The notes under the pieces are model-generated. The model saw nothing but the letters and a program-made list of their open reading frames with translations, made no database searches and was not told the DNA's origin. The position numbers and the translations under genes were made by a program. From assembly GCA_002393575.1 (NCBI GenBank), contig DGSN01000070.1, forward strand, positions 25,082 through 54,107: 29,026 nucleotides of DNA. The letters run 5' to 3'. Positions within the stretch are counted from its first letter, which is position 1, and every line of letters starts with the position of its first letter. Shown here piece by piece: positions 22,839 through 29,026 of this stretch. The DNA is from Prevotellaceae bacterium UBA4361. GTDB lineage: Bacteria; Bacteroidota; Bacteroidia; Bacteroidales; Bacteroidaceae.

Positions 22839-25559
22839 ATGGGTCAAAAAAGAGTTTATCTCTTCGGTAACGGTAAAGCCGAGGGAAATGCTAAAATGAG
22901 AGAGGAACTTGGCGGTAAGGGTGCTAACCTTGCCGAAATGAACCTGATCGGTGTTCCAGTTCCTCCTGGATTCACAATTACAACAGATTGCTGCAACGAA
23001 TATTATGAAGTTGGCCAGCAAAAGATTATGGAGCTTCTCAACGATGAAGTGACTGCGGCTGTTCAGCACATCGAGACACTCATGAACTCCAAGTTCGGTG
23101 ATGTTGAGAATCCTCTCCTTGTGAGTGTTCGTTCTGGTGCCCGTGCTTCAATGCCTGGTATGATGGATACCATCCTCAACCTCGGTCTTAACGACGAAGT
23201 GGCAGAAGGCATGGTGAAGAAGACCAACAACCCTCACTTCGTTTACGACTCTTATCGTCGTTTCGTTCAGATGTATGGCGACGTTGTGCTTGAGCTCAAG
23301 CCAGCCAACAAGGAAGACATCGACCCATTCGAAGAAATCATCGAGAAGGTGAAGAAAGAAAGCGGTGTGGAACTTGATAAAGACCTCAGCGTTGATGACC
23401 TTAAGAAACTCGTGAAACTCTTCAAGGCTGCTATCAAGGAGCGCACAGGTAAGGACTTCCCAGACGATCCTATCGAGCAGCTCTGGGGTGCCATCTGCGC
23501 TGTATTCCGCAGCTGGATGAACGAACGTGCTATTCTCTATCGTAAGATGGAAGGCATTCCTGATGAATGGGGTACTGCAGTGAGCGTCATGGCTATGGTA
23601 TTCGGTAACATGGGCGACACCAGTGCAACAGGTGTATGCTTCTCACGCGATGCTGGTAATGGTGAGAACCTCTTCAATGGTGAGTATCTTGTGAATGCAC
23701 AAGGTGAGGATGTTGTTGCAGGTATCCGCACCCCTCAGCAGATTACAAAGATTGGTTCGCAGCGTTGGGCTAAGCGTGCAGGCATTTCTGAAGAAGAACG
23801 TGTTGCCAAGTATCCATCTATGGAAGAGGCAATGCCAGAAATCTACAAGGAACTCGACGAGATTCAGACAAAACTTGAGAACCACTACCACGACATGCAG
23901 GATATGGAGTTCACCGTTCAAGAAGGCAAGCTCTGGTTCCTCCAGACTCGTAACGGTAAGCGTACAGGTACAGCAATGGTGAAGATTGCTATGGATCTTC
24001 TCCATGAAGGAATGATTGACGAAAAGACTGCTATCCTTCGCTGTGAGCCTCAGAAACTCGACGAATTACTCCACCCTGTATTCGACAAGCTCGCTCTCCA
24101 GAATGCAAAGGTCATCACTCAGGGTCTTCCAGCTTCTCCAGGTGCAGCTTGCGGTCAGATTGTATTCCACGCTGACGATGCTCAAGCTTGGCATGCTGAT
24201 GGACACAAGGTTGTGATGGTTCGTATCGAGACATCTCCAGAAGACCTCGCTGGTATGGCTTCAGCTGAAGGTATCCTCACAGCTCGTGGTGGTATGACAT
24301 CTCACGCAGCAGTAGTTGCTCGTGGTATGGGTAAGTGCTGCGTATCAGGAGCAGGTGCAATCAACGTTGACTACAAGACTAAGACTGTTGAAATCGATGG
24401 TACAGTTTATCACGAAGGAGACTACATTTCTCTCAATGGTTCAACAGGACAGGTATATGCTGGTGAAGTTCCAACAAAGGCAGCTGAACTCAGTGGCGAC
24501 TTTAAGGAACTCATGGATCTTTGCGATAAATACACCAAGCTTCAGGTTCGTACCAATGCTGATACTCCACACGATGCACAGGTTGCTCGCGCATTTGGTG
24601 CTAAGGGTATCGGTTTGACACGTACAGAGCACATGTTCTTCGAGGACAAGAAGATTATCGCCATGCGCGAGATGATTCTTTCCGACAATGCTGAAGGACG
24701 TGAAAAGGCTCTTGCCAAGTTGCTCCCTTACCAGAAGGCTGACTTCAAGGGAATCCTCGAAGCAATGGACGGTTGTCCTGTGAACATTCGCTTGCTCGAC
24801 CCACCTCTCCACGAGTTCGTACCACACGACTTGGCAGGTCAGGAAACTATGGCTAAGGAAATGGGTGTTGATGTGAAGACTATTCAGAAGCGCGTTGCAT
24901 CTCTTGCAGAGAACAACCCTATGCTCGGACACCGTGGCTGCCGTCTGGGTATCACATTCCCAGAAATCACAGCTATGCAGACTCGCGCCATCCTCAGTGC
25001 AGCTTGCGAACTGAAGAAAGAAGGTAAGAATCCAATGCCAGAAATCATGGTTCCACTCATTGGTATTCTCTATGAGCTGAAGCAGCAGAAGGAAATCATC
25101 CAGAAAACAGCTAAGGAAGTATTCGAAGAGTACGGCATCGAAATCAAGTTTGAAATCGGTACCATGATCGAGATTCCTCGTGCTGCCCTCACTGCTGACC
25201 GCATCGCTACAGAGGCAGAATACTTCTCATTCGGTACGAACGACCTGACACAGATGACCTTCGGTTACTCTCGTGACGACATCGCCAGCTTCCTCCCTGT
25301 TTATTTGGAGAAGAAGATTCTGAAAGTTGACCCATTCCAGGTACTCGACCAGAACGGTGTCGGAAAGCTCATCAAGTATGCAGTTCGCAAGGGTCGTGAA
25401 ATTCGTCCAGAACTCCGTTGTGGCATCTGCGGAGAACATGGAGGTGAACCAAGCTCTGTGAAGTTCTGTGCAAAGATTGGCATGAACTACGCTTCTTGTT
25501 CTCCATTCCGTGTTCCAATCGCTCGCCTCGCTGCCGCGCAGGCAGCCGTCGAAGAATGA
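22839..25559 (+). CDS. ppdK: Pyruvate, phosphate dikinase
   Basis: A 906-residue enzyme that interconverts pyruvate, ATP and phosphate with phosphoenolpyruvate, AMP and pyrophosphate. The start is ATG 22839 (MGQKRVYLFGNGKAEG). The frame is open to 22749, but that adds an atypical 30-residue leader inside the 5' UTR. The nucleotide-binding domain spans about 1-340 (SVRSGARASMPGMMDTILNLG). The swivelling phosphohistidine domain has TSHAAVVARGMG with H489. The TIM-barrel PEP domain ends with RCGICGEHGG, giving catalytic C864. Codons favour GGT, CGT and GCT, unlike neighbouring genes, which suggests high expression. It has its own promoter and a strong terminator. Confidence 0.96.
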   Translation: MGQKRVYLFGNGKAEGNAKMREELGGKGANLAEMNLIGVPVPPGFTITTDCCNEYYEVGQQKIMELLNDEVTAAVQHIETLMNSKFGDVENPLLVSVRSGARASMPGMMDTILNLGLNDEVAEGMVKKTNNPHFVYDSYRRFVQMYGDVVLELKPANKEDIDPFEEIIEKVKKESGVELDKDLSVDDLKKLVKLFKAAIKERTGKDFPDDPIEQLWGAICAVFRSWMNERAILYRKMEGIPDEWGTAVSVMAMVFGNMGDTSATGVCFSRDAGNGENLFNGEYLVNAQGEDVVAGIRTPQQITKIGSQRWAKRAGISEEERVAKYPSMEEAMPEIYKELDEIQTKLENHYHDMQDMEFTVQEGKLWFLQTRNGKRTGTAMVKIAMDLLHEGMIDEKTAILRCEPQKLDELLHPVFDKLALQNAKVITQGLPASPGAACGQIVFHADDAQAWHADGHKVVMVRIETSPEDLAGMASAEGILTARGGMTSHAAVVARGMGKCCVSGAGAINVDYKTKTVEIDGTVYHEGDYISLNGSTGQVYAGEVPTKAAELSGDFKELMDLCDKYTKLQVRTNADTPHDAQVARAFGAKGIGLTRTEHMFFEDKKIIAMREMILSDNAEGREKALAKLLPYQKADFKGILEAMDGCPVNIRLLDPPLHEFVPHDLAGQETMAKEMGVDVKTIQKRVASLAENNPMLGHRGCRLGITFPEITAMQTRAILSAACELKKEGKNPMPEIMVPLIGILYELKQQKEIIQKTAKEVFEEYGIEIKFEIGTMIEIPRAALTADRIATEAEYFSFGTNDLTQMTFGYSRDDIASFLPVYLEKKILKVDPFQVLDQNGVGKLIKYAVRKGREIRPELRCGICGEHGGEPSSVKFCAKIGMNYASCSPFRVPIARLAAAQAAVEE

Positions 25560-25592
25560 TATTTAATATATTGAAAATCAATTAGTTAATTA

Positions 25593-25637
25593 TAGGGAGT
25601 TAAAGTAATTCTATAATACTTTAACTCCCTATTTTTT
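25593..25637 (+). terminator. Intrinsic terminator of ppdK
   Basis: A perfect 15-bp stem (25593-25607 with 25617-25631, TAGGGAGTTAAAGTA and its inverse) with a 9-nt loop is followed by TTTTTT (25632-25637). It starts 34 bp after the ppdK stop. Confidence 0.9.
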
Positions 25638-25661
25638 CTATAATAAGCCTATAAAAATAGC

Positions 25662-25668
25662 CGTTACT
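25662..25668. repeat. Left target-site duplication of the IS element
   Basis: CGTTACT directly precedes the left inverted repeat and is repeated at 26713-26719 directly after the right one. This is a 7-bp duplication, the hallmark of transposition. Confidence 0.85.
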
Positions 25669-25701
25669 ACGTCAGTTCGGGATAAAAAAGTCTTCTTGAA
25701 A

Positions 25702-25733
25702 TTTGGTAATCTGAGATATTTTTAGTATCTTTA
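25702..25733 (+). promoter_or_regulatory. Transposase promoter
   Basis: TTTG at 25702-25705 and TATCTTTA at 25726-25733 are separated by 20 bp. The last -7 base is A instead of G. It lies 47 bp before the original transposase ATG at 25780. Confidence 0.5.
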
Positions 25734-25779
25734 TACATGATTATCAGTTACTTATAAATACATCTAAAAAGATTATCCC

Positions 25780-25803
25780 ATGATTACCAACGACAAAGTT
25801 TAG
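25780..25803 (+). pseudogene. Detached N-terminus of the transposase (frameshift)
   Basis: ATG 25780 opens MITNDKV and then meets TAG at 25801. Adding one T to the GTTT at 25797-25800 joins it to the downstream frame as MITNDKVLEIYCATDEF, the usual start of IS982-type transposases. A single T has therefore been lost here, or misread in the assembly. Confidence 0.75.
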
Positions 25804-25859
25804 AAATTTATTGTGCTACGGATGAGTTTAGTAAGAAATTTGACGAAGAAATTGAACAA

Positions 25860-26693
25860 ATGCCCCTTCTCAGCTCAGATGGGAAGGCTCGCCGCAGACG
25901 TTCTGCCACCATGTCAGACAGTGAGATCATGACCATCCTGATTATGTTCCACTTTGGCACATTCGACAACTTCAAGCACTATTATCTTCACTTCACCAAG
26001 GTCCACCTCAAAAGCGATTTCCCCGACGCTGTGTCCTACAATCGCTTCGTGGAACTTGAGGGCAGGGTGTTCTTCAAGATGATGTTCTTTCTGAACCTCC
26101 ACTCCTTCGGACGTTGCACGGGAATCACCTTTGTGGACTCCACCATGATACCCGTATGCCACACCCTGCGCAGGTATGCCAACAAGGTGTTCGCAGGACT
26201 TGCCACAGACGGGAAGGGAACAATGGGATGGTGCCACGGATTCAAGCTGCACTTCATCTGCAATGACAGGGGAGAGATCATAATGTTCTGTCTTACAGGT
26301 GCAAACGTGGACGACAGGGATCCAAGGGTATGGGCGGTGCTCGGCAAGAAAATCTATGGGAAGCTCTTTGCTGACAGGGGATACATCTCACCCACACTCT
26401 TCGATACGCTTTTTGCCGACGGGGTGCATCTGGTAACTGGCATCAGGAGCAACATGAAGAACAAACTCATGCCTTTGTGGGACAAGATTATGCTCAGGAA
26501 GAGATACGTCATAGAGTGTATCAACCACTTGCTCAAAGACAAGGGGAACCTCGTGCACTCCAGACACAGGTCTGTTGGCAACTTTGTCATGAACCTTATT
26601 GCTGCGCTTGGAGCTTATTGCTTCTACGACAACAAACCTGAGGCCATTCAAGGATATAGAATTGAGGATACAAAACAACTATCATTGTTCTGA
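25860..26693 (+). CDS. IS982-family transposase (N-terminus frameshifted)
   Basis: A 277-residue DDE transposase core from ATG 25860; the native protein would be about 304 residues from 25780. Likely catalytic residues lie in FVDSTMIPVC (first Asp), FADRGYIS (second Asp) and RYVIECINHLLKD (Glu). An N-terminal MSDSEIMTILIMFHFG segment precedes them, as in the family. A one-base loss at about 25798-25800 cuts the first 27 residues off, so the element is probably non-autonomous unless the internal start works. The frame itself is open upstream to the break point without a stop. Confidence 0.85.
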   Translation: MPLLSSDGKARRRRSATMSDSEIMTILIMFHFGTFDNFKHYYLHFTKVHLKSDFPDAVSYNRFVELEGRVFFKMMFFLNLHSFGRCTGITFVDSTMIPVCHTLRRYANKVFAGLATDGKGTMGWCHGFKLHFICNDRGEIIMFCLTGANVDDRDPRVWAVLGKKIYGKLFADRGYISPTLFDTLFADGVHLVTGIRSNMKNKLMPLWDKIMLRKRYVIECINHLLKDKGNLVHSRHRSVGNFVMNLIAALGAYCFYDNKPEAIQGYRIEDTKQLSLF

Positions 26694-26712
26694 TATTATC
26701 CCGAACTGACGT

Positions 26713-26719
26713 CGTTACT
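26713..26719. repeat. Right target-site duplication of the IS element
   Basis: CGTTACT is identical to 25662-25668. The right copy continues into GTTACTCCGTGTAAC (26714-26728), so the element entered a small inverted repeat (GTTAC/GTAAC). Confidence 0.85.
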
Positions 26720-26824
26720 CCGTGTAACAATCTCAAAAAAACAGCAAACGGGATATCTTTTTTAAGAGCAACTGTTTTACATTATAAGAGTATATAAGAG
26801 TAGTTTCTTATAAAAATTGTAATT

Positions 26825-27370
26825 ATGAAAACAGTATCAATGAAACCCGTAGTTCAAAAACCTCGAAAAGATGGTTTCTGGGCAGTGTACATCCGATTCA
26901 CGTTTGATGGTCGGTGTCATTTTTGGAAAACCTCAAAGGTCGTCTCATCCCAAAATGTCAAGTCAAAATCCGAGATTACAGATTCCTATGTTCTAAGTTT
27001 CTGCAGTTCGCTAATTCTCCAATGGATGGAGAAACTCAATCATGTAGATTATTCTGCATGGAACATAAATGACATTGTTGAGTATGTTACAAATGATGAT
27101 TCTCAAGTTTCTTTCAGTAGTTATGCACGTACTTACATTGAAAAGATAGATAAGCCAAGAACAGCCAAGAACTACACCCTTGTCCTAAAGCATCTTGAAA
27201 AATATATGGGCACATGTGAACTTATGTGGTGGCCTATGGTACATCATCATACCTTGACGCCACTTCATACGCAAGTGTCAACGGCACATCGGTTCAGACG
27301 TATGCCGGCAACGGCAATGCCAACGAAATATGGCACTTCCGTTATATGGGCGAAGGTTGCTACCTTCTAA
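26825..27370 (+). pseudogene. Truncated tyrosine recombinase/integrase
   Basis: Residues 1 to about 133 match the N-terminal half of Bacteroidota tyrosine recombinases: an arm-type DNA-binding domain (KPVVQKPRKDGFWAVYIRF) and a core-binding helical domain (SFSSYARTYIEKIDKPRTAKNYTLVLKHLEKYMGT). After about 27223 the frame reads through sequence that makes sense only one frame over, as a surface protein. The last 47 residues are therefore meaningless, and the catalytic domain with its R-H-R-Y residues is absent. It cannot recombine DNA. The junction shows that a deletion or rearrangement joined two unrelated genes. No consensus promoter was seen, although a TATAAGAGTA direct repeat lies at about 26783-26800. 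Confidence 0.8.
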
Positions 27371-27864
27371 CCAACCACCTCACAGGCATGTCGCTACAAG
27401 GCAATTCCAAGAACCGCGAGGGAGACGACATCAACCTGAACACTGTCAACCTATGGGAACGCACAGAAAGCGACCACCAGCTTTGGAGGCTCATTCCTTC
27501 CGACGGCACTTACACCACCACCCAACCAACCGCTCCGACAACAGTTACCGCCACACCACAAAGCCACAGCATACGGATTGAATGGAACGCCGTCGATGCT
27601 GCATACTCGTATAACATATATAGATATAACGCCATAGCAGACATCTGGGAGGTAATCGGACGCAACGTGAAAGACACTGCCTTCATCGACAACTTTACCG
27701 TCCCCGGAACCATCTACCGCTACCGCATCCACACCCTCAATAGCGCATGGATGAAGAGCCTTCCATCGGATGAAGCCACCGCGTCTGTCTCATCAGAGGA
27801 ACAAGACCTCGTGGGCTATTGGCCACTCACCACAGACCTTGCCGACACTACTGTCAACTTCTGA
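27220..27864 (+). pseudogene. 5'-truncated surface lectin-like gene, upstream part
   Basis: An open frame from the integrase junction to TGA at 27862. It has no natural start (GTG at 27226 is the first candidate) and no signal peptide. Residues about 1-90 resemble a ricin-type/beta-trefoil lectin repeat (DATSYASVNGTSVQTY, IWHFRYMGEGCYLLTNHLTG, HQLWRLIPSDG). Residues 98-190 resemble a fibronectin type III domain (PTTVTATPQSHSIRIEWNAV ... YRYRIHTLN). A LamG/concanavalin-like domain then begins (LVGYWPLTTDLADTTVN) and breaks off at a frameshift. The original protein was probably a large secreted glycan-binding or glycan-degrading protein. Confidence 0.7.
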
Positions 27865-29026
27865 ATGGTGCAGGAAAAGGTATCACACACGGGCAGACCG
27901 CAGGCGTTCAGTCTGCCATCTTTGGCGAAGGCAGCAGCATCAGCCTGCCATATTACTTGGGGCATCTGCACAGTCTCACCTTCTCAGCCTGGGTCTATTC
28001 CACCTCAGGCAACGATTGGCAACGTATTTTCGACTTCGGAAACGGAACCGACAACTATCTTTTCCTAACCCCCGACAATGGCTCTGTGATGCGTTTCGAA
28101 ATCTGTAAAAACGGCACGAAGCAAGGGCTCAATGCCACGAAGCGACTGCCTCTCAGCTCGTGGAACCACGTGGTGTTGACCATAGGCGACGAAGGTGTTT
28201 GCCTTTACCTTAATGGCACCCTCAATGCATCATCTACATCTATCAAGTATCGCCCCGATGATTTGCTACCATGCTTATGCTGGATTGGTCGTTCCATGTT
28301 CGACTCCGACCCACTCTTCGCAGGTGCAATGCGCGACGTGGCACTTTACGCACGCCCTCTCACAGGCACCGAAGTACACAACATGTACTACACACAGATG
28401 GCTCAGCAATTGCAGGAGACACCCGACATAGCAGACAAGCCCATGAATAAGGATGTGTTGACTGCCTATAAGACGGCAATAGATGTTCTGAAGGCATCCC
28501 TCGCATCCGAATCCGACCATGTTGACACCGACATCGCTTCCTACACGGCAGCAAGAGATGCCGCTTACGCATCCATCGCCGCCTACGAGCAAGCAGCGGC
28601 TGCACTTCAGGCAGAGAAAGATGTCCTTACATCCACAAACTTTTATACAGACGAAGCACGTTTGGCATACGGCTACGACGAAGCACAAGTCAAATACGAC
28701 AACCGAACCCTCACCGACAAGGAGGCTCTATCGCTTACCAATCCTGCCATCCACAGCATCGGTTTTCATGTGGCAAACCCCACCAACACCCTACTCCTCA
28801 AAGTTTGGAGCGGCAGACACAACTATGCCGCCAACCGTCTCTACATCAACACATGGTCAACCGAGAGCGAAGGCAGGAACGCTTCCTTCCAAGTACCATT
28901 CTTCGAACACTGGACCTCCGATGATAGCAGCCTTGAATCTGCCTTGTGGACAGCCACCCTCACAGGGCTTGAACCAGGTACATACAGAGTGAGCCTACAA
29001 GTGCGCACACGCATCAAGAACGGCGG
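27858..29026 (+). pseudogene. Surface lectin-like gene, downstream part, runs off window
   Basis: This continues the previous frame after a one-base loss near 27858 (AACCTT read as AACTT), then stays open to the end of the window, more than 380 codons. No start codon in this frame is credible near the break. Residues about 1-180 complete the LamG domain (SLTFSAWVYSTSGNDWQRIF, SSWNHVVLTIGDEGVCLYLNG, GAMRDVALYARPLTGTEVHN). A helical Ala-rich coiled segment follows (about 28400-28630, AYKTAIDVLKAS ... AYEQAAAALQAEKDVL). A further beta domain (LEPGTYRVSLQVRTR) starts near 28740 and is cut by the window edge. The product is not expressed as one chain unless the frameshift is an assembly error. Confidence 0.7.

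Larger units (their letters stand above)
25669..26712 (+). mobile_element. IS982-family insertion sequence, 1044 bp
   Basis: It is bounded by perfect 17-bp inverted repeats: ACGTCAGTTCGGGATAA at 25669-25685 and its inverse at 26696-26712. CGTTACT duplications lie on both sides. It carries one transposase gene, frameshifted near its start. Length and single-gene layout fit IS982. It landed between the ppdK terminator and a truncated integrase gene. The intact ends and exact duplication indicate a fairly recent insertion. Confidence 0.9.

Noticed and set aside
26825..29026. Prophage or integrative element with its att site
   Set aside because: The integrase lacks its catalytic half, no other phage or conjugation genes are visible, and no tRNA or att direct repeat was found.

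Overview
The window looks like chromosome from a Bacteroidales bacterium, most likely Prevotella or a close relative. Three lines of evidence support this. Promoters fit the Bacteroidota pattern (TTTG, about 20 bp, TAnnTTTG) in front of the LptD-like gene, the aminotransferase gene, ppdK and, less completely, bamD. The housekeeping genes are Bacteroidota forms (short Rpb6-like omega subunit, DUF4293 protein, LptD_2-type LPS assembly protein, KdsC, DUF2520 protein). The right end has an IS982-type element and a Bacteroidota-type integrase fragment. The assignment comes from reading protein character, not from a database search.

Layout: 1-4773 holds an outer-membrane LPS assembly protein and a DEAD-box RNA helicase (DbpA type). 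4922-8030 (minus) holds a secreted GH51 arabinofuranosidase and N-carbamoylputrescine amidase. 8187-10757 (plus) holds a PLP aminotransferase and a LolC/E-type permease, which overlaps tail to tail with a Gfo/Idh oxidoreductase. 10707-15602 (minus) reads sigma-factor fusion, lipoprotein, radical SAM/SPASM protein, oxidoreductase. 15726-17735 is uvrB. 18024-22603 (plus) is bamD, rpoZ, DUF4293, nitroreductase, DUF2520 protein, kdsC and maf. 22839-25559 is ppdK with its own promoter and a strong terminator. From 25662 the region is accessory and decaying: an IS982-family element with a frameshifted transposase, an integrase cut off after its core-binding domain, and a 5'-truncated, frameshifted surface lectin-like gene that runs off the window.

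Two things stand out. First, 13878-15602 is one uninterrupted frame joining an ECF sigma factor to an inner-membrane helix, a disordered periplasm-length linker and an outer-membrane beta-barrel. It resembles the known dual-membrane-spanning anti-sigma (Dma) proteins, but with the sigma factor itself in place of the anti-sigma domain. A lipoprotein gene lies immediately downstream. This could be a one-protein envelope-to-promoter signalling device. Second, about ten intergenic gaps carry modular palindromic elements. Each has arms built of a short repeated word that differs between copies, most have a related CCATCYGGAT-like core, and five also carry an A/T-rich module (CAGGGATTTTAAGGATTT). 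None lies inside a gene.

No tRNA, rRNA or CRISPR array was recognised.
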